64,000 nucleotides of DNA from Tillus elongatus (GCA_964006375.1 OZ023266.1:61077946-61141945); one strand, 5' to 3'; positions 13,338-24,755 are shown, counted from the first letter of the stretch. Made by a program: numbers and translations. Notes: generated by a model not told the origin, from the letters alone.

Positions 13338-13566
13338 AATTAGGCAAACTGATGTCAGGGCAGGTCAGTCAGGATTCTGATTGAACTGCACTTCAGTCAG
13401 GTCTTTTTATGTCGTAACATGGCAAAAAAGTAAATAACATTAATGACCTTGGATTGTTTTTTTTTTGCCGTTTTGCGACATAACAAACCCGTCTGAGGTG
13501 CAGTTTAATCAGAATCCTGCCTGACCTAGCCCTCCTGGCCTGCCATCACATCAGTTTTCCTAATTA
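13338..13566. repeat. Palindromic MITE-like element, ~95-bp arms
   Basis: The left arm (TAATTAGGCAAACTGATGTC onward to CGTAACATGGCAAAAAA) is the inverted copy of the right arm (TTTTTTGCCGTTTTGCGACA onward to ATCAGTTTTCCTAATTA). A loop of about 35 bp lies between them. The arms are ~85% alike. It abuts the 3' tail of the LINE that follows. No coding capacity. No copy elsewhere in the window. Confidence 0.75.
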
Positions 13567-15530
13567 AAAAATAAGATAAGATAATTTATTTTCGCCTTCT
13601 TGCCATAATACATGGATAAATTCGTCACAGTAGATATAAATAGATAACACAATTATACTGTTTAGTTACACCAAAAAAAAAGATAAAAGTGCTCAATGTG
13701 AAAAAAACACAACGCTTAAAACAGTGAGATATAAACATCTGCATACACTTATATACACCGCATTATAATAAAAATATATATGTACATTATCAGACAACAA
13801 AACAATCAAGTACAAAATCATCAACAACAAAAATCCAATTAAATCGTTTGCCTCGCAGAGCACGAAACGAATTCATCGACCGCATAAAATGATCGCTCAC
13901 GTAAATATTGATTTAAACCGGCTTTAAAAGTGTTTATATTTCCAGTGTATTTTATACTTTTCGGAAGCAAATTTACAAAACACTACCTGCATACACAGGG
14001 AATATCTTCTAGGTCATTCTTTGAAAATGGTTTCAATTAATGTTACTTCAGTACCTAGTGGAGTAAAAGTGACTGTCTGAACGTCTTGGCAACATATGTT
14101 TCTTATTATGAATGAAACATACTCCTTATAGAGGTACATTTCTGTCAAGGTCTCAATTTTCTTTTTCTTACAAAGTTCTTGATATGACTCGAAGTTGTGC
14201 ATATCAAAAATTAACCTCAGTATTATCTACTAAAGCACAAAAACCCTGTTAACCGCTATGGACTGACCCAGAAAACAATGCCGTATGACAATAATGGATA
14301 CACCTCTGAATAGTAGACAGAAAGCAAATGTGCGTCACTTGGAGAGTTCCTAAGGTAGGGAGACAAGTGCTGATCAACCGTGATCCCAAGAAACTTTCCC
14401 TCCGTAGCACTGCAGTGCATACCATCCTCAATCTAAAGAACAAGGTTTATGATTAGGTGATTTACTTTGCACCATTTACCACACTCTCTTATTAAAGTGT
14501 TTACCTTTTGATTTACCTCGTCGCCATCACGACCAGACACATCCACGATTGTGTCGTCCGCATACATGAACACCCTACCCACCTTTATGTAGTCTGGCAG
14601 GTCATTCACATACAAAACAAAAAGTAACGGACCCAAAATACTACCCTGTGGAGTGCCCAGTTTTATCTCATCTGAGTCCAAAAAAGTGTCCCCAATCGAA
14701 ACCACCATCCGTGCATCAGTTAAAAACGATAAAACCCAGTCATTTACCGGTCCACGTTTACCCAGGCATCGCAATTTTTCGCATAACTCGGATTAAGCGT
14801 GTCAAACGCGCGCGACAGGTCTAACATGACAGTTATCACGTGCGAAATCCTCGTAAAGAGGTATAAAATCACTAGTAGCTGCCTCCGTAGATAAGCCACT
14901 TCGGAAGTCGTTTTGACACTTGGTAATTAAACTATGTTTTTGTAATAATATTTCCATTCTATCGGCCATCGCTTTCTCGATTATCTTAAAAAACAAGATC
15001 AATATGGCTATTTGCCTATAATTTAGGATATTAAAACTATCTCCCTTTTTAGCGACGGGACTTACTTTTGATTTCTTTAATTGCATTGTAAAACAGCCTA
15101 AAGTTATTGACAAATTCAAAATGTCACAGGTGTGGGATGCAATTTTTTTCAAATACTCCTTTATAACCGAGATGGGCACCTCGTCAACACCAGTAGACTT
15201 TTTGTTTGGCAAGTTTTTTCACAGTTTCGATCTCCAGAGAAGTAAACTGATACAAAAATAACGATTCCCCATTTACCAATGATGTTGTACAAGAATTGCT
15301 ATTATAGTTGTTAAAATGCAATTGTACCTGGTTTTGGGCATCCAGTGAGAAAAAGTTACCAATTAGATTCCCCATAATTTCTTAATATTTGACTATTTCA
15401 TCGTTTTGTTTAATTATGATTGACTGATTTTTGTTCGCTTTCTTCCCATATTTATAATTAACAGTTGACCAAAGCGTTCTTGTTTTGTTATCTGAAATTT
15501 GAATCAAGATATGATAGTGGTCCTATTTTG
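13567..15530 (-). mobile_element. CR1/Jockey-like LINE, minus strand, split by a gypsy element
   Basis: Minus-strand RT pieces appear in order. First are the pre-RT region near 15420 and KKSTGVDEVPISVIKE (~15200). KVSPVAKKGDSFNILNYRQI (~15070) and the QNDFRSGLSTEAA block (~14910) come next. LGTPQGSILGPLLFVLYVND (~14650) and FMYADDTIVD (~14565) follow, with intact YADD. Frameshifts and stops interrupt the palm and thumb. The 3' end reads AAATTATCTTATCTTATT, i.e. a short (TTATC)n tail instead of poly-A. The 5' side is interrupted at 15530 by the gypsy insertion; the target TTTTG recurs at 20299, after which LINE-like coding seems to resume. Confidence 0.75.
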
Positions 15531-15900
15531 TATGGATGTTAATTGCACTTGTTGATATTAAATCCATACGTAAACATTTAATATAACTTTATTACTTCAC
15601 TTGGTTAAACTTTATGATACATTTAACTATAATAAACTTTATGATATAATAACAATTACAACAGTACACGAGTACATAGCAGATAACCGACCGAGCGTGG
15701 GGGACGTGTGTTCACTGTAGCGGTTGGTAGAGAAGAGAAGGAGAGAGATCGCCTAGTGTGTCTTATAGTTGCCGTAGTTCTTGACAGCTGGCTGTTGCAT
15801 AACGTAACTTTTAACTGTCAAGAGTATTAACGCAGAAACACAGAGTTGTGTTGGCGGAAACATTGCGGTCGGAAACACTGCGGTCGGAACCACCGCCACA
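15531..15900 (-). repeat. 3' LTR of the gypsy element
   Basis: 370 bp. In the element's sense it starts TGTGGCGGTGG and ends ACATCCATA. It is almost identical to 19929-20298. It contains two adjacent similar sub-blocks, GCGGTCGGAA, near 15866 and 15881. Confidence 0.93.
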
Positions 15901-15925
15901 TACTCCCCTCTAAGTGGCAACACTA

Positions 15926-16642
15926 CTAGTTCAAGTATCTTCGTGGAAATCGAACTCTACGTCCATGGCGTGTAGTTTGAACGGGAACGGGAACTTCACT
16001 GTCACTTTCAGTTTCACTAGGTGTTGGACTTTCACTGTCACTTTCAGTTTCACTAGGATGTCTCTGAGGCTGGAAAGTTGTCTGTTCGTTATCACAAAGA
16101 ATGAATGCGGGTTTAAGACGGTCAACAGAAATTGTCTCTTCTCCGTGTGATTTCTTGATTTTGAAGACTTTGTCAGTTCGGGATAACACTTCAAAGGGGC
16201 CGTCATAAACTGGTTCGAGGGTTTTTCGCGGAATATCAATGCGAACAAAAACAAAAGGGGCTTCCATAAGCTTAGGATGGACAAATACCTTTTTTGCAGT
16301 ATGATGTTTAAAAGGTACTGGTCGAAGTTTCCTTATGTCTTCTTTCAGCTGAGATATAAGTGGTGGAACATCATGAGCTTGTGTGCTGTTGACAAAGTCG
16401 GTGGGAAGTTTGATTGATTCTCCGTAGACTATTTTAGCGGGTGTTGAGCGATATTCTGGAATTATGTACGATCTGAGTCCTAGTAACACAATTGGCAATT
16501 TAGCGACACAGTTTTCGTCCATATGATCTTTCAAGGCTTGTTTCAGAACTCTATGCCATCTCTCGATTACACCATTTGCTGCTGGGTGGTAAGCTGTGGT
16601 CTTGATGTGGTCTGCACCTAGTGGTGATGTATTGCGGAACAC
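15926..16642 (-). pseudogene. Gypsy integrase C-terminal half and Pol tail
   Basis: It picks up after the deletion with the third catalytic residue in [17 protein letters not shown] (Glu of DDE). The GLRSYIIPEYRSTPAKIVYG block and a C-terminal DNA-binding region (YDGPFEVLSRTDKVFKI) follow. The tail is acidic and Ser-rich and contains a 30-bp tandem duplication (15999-16056, SETESDSE repeated). It ends HGRRVRFPRRYLN and stops just inside the 3' LTR boundary. Confidence 0.85.
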
Positions 16643-18368
16643 CGAAACGAGAGATCCAGCGTGATAAAATAGTGTTCGCTACTGTTTCTGCTGTAATATC
16701 TGACAATGGAATTGCTTCGGGCCATCGAGAAAATATGTCTATTATTGTTAGCAGATAGTGTTGACCTTGTGATGGTGGTAATGGTCCCACAATGTCAACA
16801 TTTATATGCGAGAATCTGCTCATGGCTGGGGTGTATTGTCCAATGGCACTGGAAGTGTGTCTCCATATCTTGACTTTCTGGCAGGGAATGCAAGTTTTAG
16901 ACCAAAGAGATACATCGCGTTTCAATTTGGGCCAACAAAATCTATCCTGGACCAGATCGACTGAAGCTGATATGCCTAGGTGAGATAAATTGTGGATAGA
17001 ATCGAAAATCTTTCGGCGAAATTTGAGCGGAAAGAATGGGCAAAGTTTCTTTGAAGAAGAATCGCAAATAAGATTCAATCCGTTGTCAAGAGGCATGTTT
17101 TGAAATTTGTATGAGGAAGATTTAGACTGCAGAAGGTGTTTGAGTTCCTCGCAAGATGACTGAGCTTGCGCAATTTCTTGGAGTGACACAGTGGAAGAAA
17201 GTGAAATTGTTTCAATGCGAGAACAATAGTCTACGGGAATGTTTGTAGGACCTGGTATGTAGCGAATGTCTGTGGTAAATTGACCTAGGAAGTCTAAATG
17301 TCGTAGTTGCCTTGGAGATGCTTTATCGACGCGTTGTTCAAAAGCGTATGTCAAAGGTTTGTGGTCCGTATAAATGGTGAAATGGCGACCTTCTAGGGTA
17401 TATCTAAAGTATTTAACTGCCTGATAAGCAGCTAGAAGTTCGCGATCGTGGGTGCTGTAAGATTTTTGGGCTGAAGTAAGCTTTTTAGAGTAGAAACCTA
17501 GGGGTTCTAGTGTTTGATCACGTAGTTGTTGGAGAGAAGCACCTACGGCATAATCAGAAGCATCGACATGGAGAATCAGTGGTAGCGAAGAAGACGGATG
17601 AGCTATTAGTGTAGCGTTTTTTAGTGCCTCTTTTAAACGTTCGAATGCTTCTCGAGTCTGAGGAGTCCACTCAATTTTACGTTTGTCGCGTTTTTTGGGA
17701 TTCTGGCAGAGGTCGAATAGTGGTTGCTGAATTTGCGCAGCACGTGGAAGAGAACGACGGTAGCAATTTATGAGACCTAGAAATCTTCTGAGTTTTTCAA
17801 TGGTATCGGGAAGAGGTAGGTCGGTAATAGCTTTGATGCGTTCAGGAAGTGGAAATAATCCAGATTTATTTACACGAAAACCTAAAAATGAAATTTCGGC
17901 CACTCCGAATTCACATTTAGATGAATTGATACGGATGCCGTTGTCTTGAAGTGTCTGAAAAAGTTTTGCTAGATGCTCTTGATGTTCTTTTTCAGAGGCT
18001 GATGCAACGAGAATATCGTCAAGATAGGAGTAGGCAAAGTTAAGATGTCTTAAAATTGAATGTAAATATCTTTGAAATATTTGTGGTGAATTACGAAGGC
18101 CAAATGGGGTTTTAACAAATTCGAATAACCCAAATGGAGTTATAACTGCTGTTTTGGGAATATCTTGAGGTGCTACTGGGATGTGATAGAAAGCGCGAAT
18201 GATATCCAATTTTGAAAAAATACGTTTGCCTTCTAACTGGACATTAAAATCCTGCAAATTTGGAATGGGATATTTGTCTGGGATTGTTTTAGCGTTTAGT
18301 GCTCGGTAATCCCCACATGGTCTCCATGAGCCATCTTTTTTTGCACCATGTGGAGGGAGCTTGACCAT
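16600..18368 (-). pseudogene. Gypsy reverse transcriptase, RNase H and integrase (N-terminal part)
   Basis: Roughly 590 codons open. RT shows [49 protein letters not shown] and [10 protein letters not shown], so the YLDD pair is intact. RNase H shows [18 protein letters not shown] and the [19 protein letters not shown] block. The integrase HHCC finger (HNLSHLG ... CIPCQKVK) and the first catalytic Asp ([12 protein letters not shown]) are present. After GVPQYITT the expected DRG-QFES segment, with the second catalytic Asp, is missing and the frame shifts. Integrase is therefore dead, while RT and RNase H look intact. Confidence 0.88.
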
Positions 18369-18409
18369 GGACTTTTGGAGGGTCTACAAATTCCCAAGTT
18401 TATCATGTG

Positions 18410-18928
18410 CTAGAATTCTAGCTTTGCTTGAGCTAGCTTTTCCGGGGGCAATCTTCTAGCTTTTGCAGTGACAGGTGGTCCTTCCGTACTTATAGTATGG
18501 AAGAACTCAACCTCTGAAAAGTTGCTAGAAGAAGTTTCCTTAAAAAGGTCAGGAAATTGTTGTAGCAATTTGTACTGATGTGTCGGGTCTACGAGATGAA
18601 TTTTAGAATTAATTCCTGGTGGTGGGTTAGCATCGGCCTTAGAGAGGTTTGTCTTTGTATCGATTAAACGTCTATGTTTCATATCCACAAGTAAAGCAAA
18701 CTCTGTTAGAAAATCAGCGCCTATAATTGGTTGCTTGATATCGGCAAGTGTGAAGGGCCAGCAGAACCTACGGCGTAAACCTAGATCCAAATCTAATAGT
18801 TGTTCGCCATAGGTATGAATAGGGGTCCCGTTTGCAGCATACAAGGTACGTTTCGATTGAAATTTCCGTTGGTTGTGAGTGGGTGGAATAACTGAAATAT
18901 CCGCTCCAGAGTCGATTAGAAATTTCAT
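18410..18928 (-). pseudogene. Gypsy aspartic protease and start of Pol
   Basis: A retropepsin that would cut the Gag-Pol polyprotein. The active-site block FLIDSGADISVIPP is at the beginning of the frame and the flap/ILG-like block PIIGADFL is near residue 70. A linker leads to RRLPPEKLAQAKLEF, the usual entry to RT. A TAG stop at 18408-18410 ends the frame. The same frame then carries recognisable Pol residues until a run of seven T at ~18325, where the frame changes. Confidence 0.85.
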
Positions 18929-19005
18929 ATTGGAGCGTCTATCAAAAATAAAAACGCGGCGTGTTTGGTGGCTCTCGTCTCCTGCCGCGTGGAGGGAGTG
19001 CCTTA

Positions 19006-19776
19006 TTAGTTTTCCGACACATGTTTTGCTTTAAAATCGCAAGGTTGGATGCAACGTTTGGCCTTGTTGCCAAATCGTTCATGATACCAACACGTGGAGG
19101 TTGAGGAATTTGTGGTTATGGAATTTCTAGAAAGCTTGGGTCTTTCTCGGGAGGTAGATCGGGAACGCGTTCGCAATTCGTTGACTGATGCTGTTAGCTT
19201 CTCTAACTGCGCTTCTAACTTGGCTAGCTTGTCGGGCTCGCGTGAATGAATTTCAGCCACGTTGTATTTATCTCCGGAATATTCCACGATTTTGTCTGCT
19301 ATAACCGACAGATTTTCTAGAGAAACGTTGTTCGAAGCCAAAATTGAACGAACGTTGACTGGTAAGCGTTGTAGAAATAAAGTTTTAAGGAAATCTTCTT
19401 TAATCTAACTACCGGCTAAAAACTTCATTTCGCGTAAAAGTCGCGATGGTTTTCTGTCGCCTAATTCTAATTCTGTTAAAAGTTTATTTATTTTGCGACT
19501 TTCGGACTCCTCAAATTCTAATAAAAAACGTTTCATTAGATCTGAATAGGGGTTTGATGATAATGGTTGGGTTAAAAAATCTGAAATTGATTCTGCGACA
19601 TCAGGATTGAGTATAGCGAGTACATGACTGAATTTTGTCTTTTCAGAACTGATCTGCGATATATCGAACTGGGCATCAACCTGCATTTGCCAGATTTTCA
19701 CGTTACGTCTCCATATAGGAGGTAATTTTATTGCAACCCTTACCATGATATTGCTGCTTGAAGAATCTTCGGCCAT
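19006..19776 (-). pseudogene. Gypsy Gag, interrupted by one stop
   Basis: This is the structural capsid/nucleocapsid protein of the particle. The frame begins MAEDSSSSNIM and contains the capsid-like blocks WRRNVKIWQMQVDAQF and LTELELGDRKPSRLL. A TAG stop at 19405-19407 interrupts it. The same frame continues to a nucleocapsid-like end with CWYHERFGNKAKRC. About 256 codons in total, short for Gag but usual for this lineage. The pol frame that follows is -1 relative to gag, as expected for elements using -1 frameshifting, but I see no canonical slippery heptamer at the overlap. Confidence 0.8.
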
Positions 19777-19913
19777 TGTGAAAAAAAAAACAGATGATTT
19801 TTAAATTAGAAAGGACTGACCTGTTTAGATATTCGTTTCCTGTAGGCACGAGCACGTGCGTGGAAGTTAGGCGACGTCGGCTGGAACATCAGGCTCGGCA
19901 TCTTCGGCTTACG

Positions 19914-19928
19914 GCACGGGGTCACCAA
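19914..19928 (-). promoter_or_regulatory. Candidate tRNA primer-binding site of the gypsy element
   Basis: On the minus strand, one base after the end of the 5' LTR, the sequence reads TGGTGACCCCGTGC. It begins with the TGG expected to pair with the 3' CCA of a tRNA. I did not identify which tRNA. Confidence 0.6.
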
Positions 19929-20298
19929 TATGGATGTTAATTGCACTTGTTGATATGAAATCCATACGTAAACATTTAATATAACTTTATTACTTCACTT
20001 GGTTAAACTTTATGATACATTTAACTATAATAAACTTTATGATATAATAACAATTACAACAGTACACGAGTACATAGCAGATAACCGACCGAGCGTGGAG
20101 GACGTGTGTTCACTGTAGCGGTTGGTAGAGAAGAGAAGGAGAGAGATCGCCTAGTGTCTCTTATAGTTGCCGTAGTTCTTGACAGCTAGCTGTCGCATAA
20201 CGTAACTTTTAACTGTCAACAGTATTAACGCAGAAACACAGAGTAGTGTTGGCGGAAACACTGCGGGCGGAAACACTGCGGGCGGAACCACAGCCACA
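19929..20298 (-). repeat. 5' LTR of the gypsy element
   Basis: 370 bp, the partner of 15531-15900. Immediately inside it, on the minus strand, lies a primer-binding-site candidate. No clear TATA box was identified. An AATAAA-like stretch is not obvious, though ATAATAAACTTTATG occurs on the plus strand. Confidence 0.93.
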
Positions 20299-20640
20299 TT
20301 TTGCCTGCTGTATTTTATTGTTAAATTGTTTTTGTATTTTGTAAAAGCTATTTGCCTGATGAAAAGCTAAAAGAAGCAAGGAATAGACGGCAGCATTTAA
20401 CGAGTCCTGAGAACCACAGGTCGGGCAACCCCGCTAGGACCTGTAGACAGGGTTCGACCAACGCGTGTGGTCACTAGGGCGGGCCGTTCGTATATGAGAA
20501 AAAAATTATTTCATTTGACCGTAAAAGAACTTAAAAGTTGCGTATTAACGAGCTAATATTGTAAAAAATAGTTTAAAGAATTCCTAATATTACTTTTATC
20601 TCTCTACTCAGAATACAAGTTTTCCAATTATATGAAGTAA
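20299..20640 (-). other. Probable continuation of the split LINE, then unassigned DNA
   Basis: After the TTTTG target copy, the minus strand reads in one frame QANSFYKIQKQFNNKIQQAK. It leads into the LINE pre-RT stretch on the other side of the gypsy insertion (ISDNKTRTLWSTVNY). This fits the pre-RT helix of CR1/Jockey elements. Beyond about 20380 I see no LINE similarity. A GC-rich patch at 20400-20480 with GGGTTCGACC is tRNA-like in one arm only. Confidence 0.4.
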
Positions 20641-20950
20641 CTTTTACTTCCACATCGTCACAACGTGTGAACGTATGGCATCAGCGACAAATTTGTTTTT
20701 TCGCTTAACGTCGTAAAACGTGGCAAAACATATAGAAAACATGATTTAAGAACGATTTTTTTTGTCTGTCGATTTGTATGTCTCTCTGTTTGTAGCCAGG
20801 ATAACTTTAGAACGCATTCAGATATCGTCTTCAAATTTGATATACAGCTATCAACCGGCAAACGAACGGTGTAAGGTGTTTTTGGGTAAAATCGCTCCAA
20901 GGGATAGACGATTCAAGAGGGGTGATTTTGTGTAAATTGACATTTTTTAG
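20632..20950 (-). repeat. Dispersed (GACA)-bearing repeat (family F4), copy 1
   Basis: The reverse complement matches 52480-52830 and 52040-52380 along its length. It has ACCAAATTTGAAGA-type text, a run of GACA-like units and the sequence CATATGTTTTG. Here the GACA run is reduced (TCTGTCGATTTGTATGTCTC on the plus strand). No coding capacity. Confidence 0.7.
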
Positions 20951-21267
20951 TTTAAGCTCTCGAATAATATAATGTTTAAGAAGGAATATGAATATTTTCT
21001 TTGTGATCAACTAATGAACTCTAAATTTATTTCATGAGAATGTCTTTCTGCGGGGGGAAAATTATCACAGCTATGTGTAAATTATGATCCAATTTGCAGC
21101 ACTATTTTATGACAAATTATGTTGTAATCATTGTGAAAGAAATTTTGTGTAGTAAAAATCAAAGAGTACGTAGTACACAAATGATATATTTTTCAGAAAT
21201 TAGGAACAACATATAAGTCAAGACATAATATAATAACTAGTTTTAAAAATCACTAAATCTTTTTTTT
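20951..21267. other. No gene seen
   Basis: AT-rich, with a poly-T run at 21260-21272 that is the tail of the SINE to its right. Confidence 0.5.
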
Positions 21268-21506
21268 TTAATTTAGCGTCGGCCTATTTCCGCGACTATC
21301 GCCAATCACCGATGCCGGAGAGCAGTTTCACCTCACTATCCTGGAAATTTTGCCGAACCCTTGCCTTTCTGTGAGGGGGTAGGGATACTTAACGTGCCCA
21401 ACATCGCATGAACATGAAACCGACGGCTTTACACCCCCTCAAAGAGCTGAACGTGCAGACATTCAACTTGCTCAAATACAATGCCAGCACCTCGGTTGAT
21501 GTTAAC
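21268..21506 (-). repeat. SINE copy, 5'-truncated
   Basis: Read on the minus strand, it matches the body of the plus-strand copy at 31470-31730. Shared blocks include GTTAACATCAACC, GCATTGTATTTGAGCAAG, TTTCCAGGATAGTGAGGTGA and GGCATCGGTGATTGG. It ends in an A-rich tail. The tRNA-like head seen at 31400 is missing. Confidence 0.7.
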
Positions 21507-21609
21507 TTATTACTTTTTATTTTTCGTATGGCACACATCACATAACAACATCGTGTAAGTCAATGGTACCGCATATAGCACAATGTAGAATATAAGAATA
21601 TAACATAAT

Positions 21610-22467
21610 TCACAATTGAATGTCCAAATTATTTATATAATCAATTGAGACTGGTGTCGCTGTCAGGAAATCACCCAGATGACCCCCAAATGCCCTCAGG
21701 TTGCAATGCTCCGTGATGTGGCGGATCGTCTGCCTTTCAGCGCCGCAAGCACACTGTGGGGAGGGTATTATGTTCCACTTGTAGAAGGCATCGGCACACC
21801 TACCGTGGTTGGTTCTAATCCGGTTAAGTGTTGTCCATGTCTTGCGTGGTAGTTCGAAGCCGGCTGGGGTAATTGTTATGCACGGAATGTTGTGAAGTTC
21901 CGGTTGGGCTGCCTCGGTGAAATTCCGCCTCCACTCGTCTATTGGATTGAAGTCATCCGCCACTAGATCTCCAGCTGTTCTGATTGGGGGTTTTCTTGAG
22001 CGTAGCCTATTCCTTCCTATGTCATCGTAATATGTGTTTATTGGTAGTTGTGGGTTTTGAAGAATCTTGTTGTACTCCCTGACAAGTGCAGTGGATCCCC
22101 GTATCGTTGGGGGTGGAATGTGGCTCACAACTGGTAACCAGTAACCTAGTGTAGATCTAATTGTGCCAGAGATTAAGCGGATCGTATGGTACAGTTGGAC
22201 GTCGATCATTTTAACATGTGGGCTGTTTTGCCAGACCGGAGCACAATACTCCGCCGTAGAGTAAACGACCCCCAAGGCGGACCATCGAAGCGTGGCAGCG
22301 GAAGAACCCCATGAAGTGCCGCGTAGTTTTTTTATAATGTTATTTCTTGTTTTGAGTTTTGAGGCAGTCTTAATTAGGTGTTGTTTGAAGGATAAAGTTT
22401 TATCAAGAGTTACTCCTAAGTATTTAGGATATCGGTTATGGTGAAGCAGCCTGTCACTGAAGTACAT
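21610..22467 (-). pseudogene. LINE RT thumb and C-terminal zinc-finger domain
   Basis: A 285-codon open stretch. KYLGVTLDKTLSFKQHL marks the end of RT and AEYCAPVWQNSPHV the conserved thumb-region block. The C-terminal finger reads CACGAERQTIRHITEHC. It ends with the usual short acidic tail DYINNLDIQL. Confidence 0.8.
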
Positions 22468-22593
22468 GTTGAGTTATCTATTGCCCATGCTGTTGTTTAC
22501 ATGAAAGCATGCTACCTCCGTCTTGCCTGCACTAGGTTCGAGTCTCCAGTTGCGGAGGTATTTCCCTAGGGTGTCCAAGTCGTCAGTTAGCGT

Positions 22594-23489
22594 TTACTCC
22601 GTTTCTTCCATTGATTTGCTTTTGGTTGCTATTGCTGAGTCATCAGCATAACCAAATTTTCTGGCCCTTGTTGGGGACATATTGGCGAGCAGGTGTGGAG
22701 ACAAAACTGAGCCCTGAGGAAGACCGTTATTAAGTTTCTTCCAATCTCTCAGAGCATTTCCCATGACGACACTAAACAATATATTGCTCAGCATGATATC
22801 GATTAGTCCCACAGTTGTTTTGCAGGGTATTTGGCAAAGGAGTTTGTAGAGCAGTCCTTATTTCCAAACAGTGTCATATGTTGCAGTTAGGGCTATGAAT
22901 GAGACAGAGGTTTTTAGCTGCATCTGGTACCCGGCCTCTATATGGGTTGTAAGTGACAGGACCTGGTCGGTACAGCTTCGCCCCGGCCAGAACCCAGTCT
23001 GCTCAACTGGTATGCTTTCTAGGATTTTTGGACTTATTCTGCTGTACAAAAGCCGCTCTAATAATTTGTAACTAGCACTTAGGAGCGCGATGGGACGATA
23101 GCTCACCGACCTGTCGTTTGGCTTCCCTTGTTTTAGAATCGATATTATCTTTGTTTCAATAAGCGAGGAATAATTCTTGTATTTAGAATGTTAGTGAGTA
23201 GCTTAGCCAACCAGTCACGGGCATTTTTTCCTAGATTTTATAGAAACCCCGGGTGTATGCCACCGAATCCCGGAGCCTTACCCGGCTTAACATCCTCCAG
23301 TGCCTTTGTAATGTCCTCATGGGTGAAGTGCCGAGAGTATTCTGATTGTAAATCGGTGACGGCCTTCAGGCGCTTGAACTCCCTCTTAACTTGGGTAGTG
23401 TCTTCTCGGTCTCTGGAAGCCCTAGAAGTAGAGACAATATGTGAGGCAACAGCATTTGACGTTACGGCAGGGTTGTGACGGATCAGCAC
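22594..23489 (-). pseudogene. LINE reverse transcriptase palm
   Basis: Blocks in order are ITKALEDVKPGKAPGFGGIH (~23310), SYRPIALLSASYKLLERLLY (~23090) and EQTGFWPGRSCTDQVLSLT (~22990). LNNGLPQGSVLSPHL (~22720) and KFGYADDSAIATKS (~22640) follow. The YADD pair is kept. At least two frame changes and internal stops. Confidence 0.8.
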
Positions 23490-23813
23490 ACTACCACGCC
23501 CCAGTTTACGTAGGAGGGACCATGCCTGCCTGCTGCATTATTTGAAGTCCATAGCCTCAACTGTTTCGGACCACTTTAGTCTGCGTGCAGCGTCCAGACT
23601 ATGTAGGAGCTCGTCCGCTACTTCACCACTCTCAAGAAACTCTTGGTATAGGGTTTCGCTTGTATTACTCCAGCCAGGGATATATTCCTTTCGGTAGCCT
23701 CTAGGGATGGTCTTCTTGGCTGTGCTTGTTACCAAGCCTACAAATCGTTCGTAGTTTGCACTCGTTGGTGGGATAAATCTGAGGCATTTTTCAAGCTTTG
23801 TGATGAAGGCGGG

Positions 23814-24440
23814 TCAGTTTGTTTTGTTAAAGTTCCAGCGTGGTCGGGGAATAGACAACACCAAGGGAACTTGAGTACCAATCTCGATGAGGACGGGTCG
23901 ATGCTGGCTGTGTGGAAAGTCAGGGAGCACCTTACGTGAAGTCACTAGTGGAAGGTTGTTTCTGTCTTTAGAGACAAAGCAGAGGTCGGGATTGTACTCC
24001 CTTTGCCAAGCAGCAGATTTAAATGTTACACGATCTTTCGCGTCGAATACTAAGTGTAAATTATGATCTTCGGCCCATCTGGTTAGAAGTTCGCCATTCA
24101 TGTCGTTGCTTTGATACTTCCATTCCTGGTGATGGCTGTTAAAGTCGCCATTGTGTATTTGGGAGTTTGTAGACATTTGTTGCTGATACATCTCCTAACT
24201 GGGCAGTGATTAAGTGGATATTGTTGGTGGTGGATTCACCAATCAGTACTGCATTCTCAATTGTGTTTCGTATGTAGGTGGCAATACCGTATGCTCGGTC
24301 GTAAGTTGCTGCCAGAACTTCATAGCCCGCAATCATGCCTCTAGTGCGGAGCTCTGTTTCGTCTTTCAAATGAGTTTCCTGGACTACGACCAGGTCAATA
24401 TCGTTATCTTGTAAAAGTTTGGATAAGTATTGGCATTTGG
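23814..24440 (-). pseudogene. LINE endonuclease domain
   Basis: An APE-type endonuclease. The block YLSKLLQDNDIDLVVVQETH lies near 24420, with the catalytic Glu in QET. YDRAYGIATYIRN lies near 24300 and the catalytic GDFNSHHQEW block near 24140. The expected His of the SDH block appears as HSQHRPVLIEI. Two frames are needed, changing near 24180. Confidence 0.75.
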
Positions 24441-24755
24441 CTCTGCTTATGCGTTCAAATGTTTAACTGGCAAATTCGGACTGAGGGTCAAATATTTCTG
24501 GTCTTTTGGTTCTGAGAAGAACCGTGGGTTTCTGTATAGTTAGCATTGTGATGTACAGTAGCCAGGAGATCAAGAGGTGATAGTCTGGCTGCCAATTTAT
24601 GCTAGTTCATTTAGCGTTAACCAGGGTGCCCGTGTAGTATTCTACTACGCACGCGAACTATCTTTACACCCCACTTATTACAGTATGTACTTAAAAGGTG
24701 GAAGGGATAACCTGGAAATCGAATCCAGTACCATTCGGTTTAGAGGCACACGTTC

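Larger units (their letters stand above)
15531..20298 (-). mobile_element. Young Ty3/gypsy LTR retrotransposon, two LTRs, 4,768 bp
   Basis: Two direct 370-bp LTRs bound gag, protease, RT, RNase H and integrase regions on the minus strand. A 5-bp target-site duplication, TTTTG, lies at 15526-15530 and 20299-20303. The LTRs differ at about a dozen positions (~3%), so the insertion is fairly recent. The element sits inside an older LINE. It has no env. Breaks include one in-frame stop in gag, one stop and one homopolymer frameshift before RT, and a deletion in integrase. It is therefore non-autonomous. The C-terminus HGRRVRFPRRYLN is typical of an invertebrate gypsy lineage whose Gag carries a CWYHERFG zinc-like motif. 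Confidence 0.92.
21610..24546 (-). mobile_element. Jockey/RTE-like LINE, nearly full ORF2, decayed
   Basis: Minus-strand order is a start-like MLTIQKPTVLLRTKRPEIF at ~24546, then endonuclease, RT, and a C-terminal CCHC-type domain ending at 21610. Stops and frame changes are scattered every few hundred bases. It is a different family from LINE A: its C-terminus has the CACGAERQTIRHITEHC finger. The tail and target-site duplication were not resolved. Confidence 0.8.

Noticed and set aside
20400..20480. tRNA-like GGGTTCGACC in a GC-rich patch
   Set aside because: Only a T-arm-like word is present; no acceptor stem, D arm or anticodon arm could be paired.
13567..20640. Two independent LINEs on the two sides of the gypsy element
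   Set aside because: The TTTTG target copies and the way the pre-RT coding text continues across the insertion fit one interrupted element better, though the right-hand part is short.
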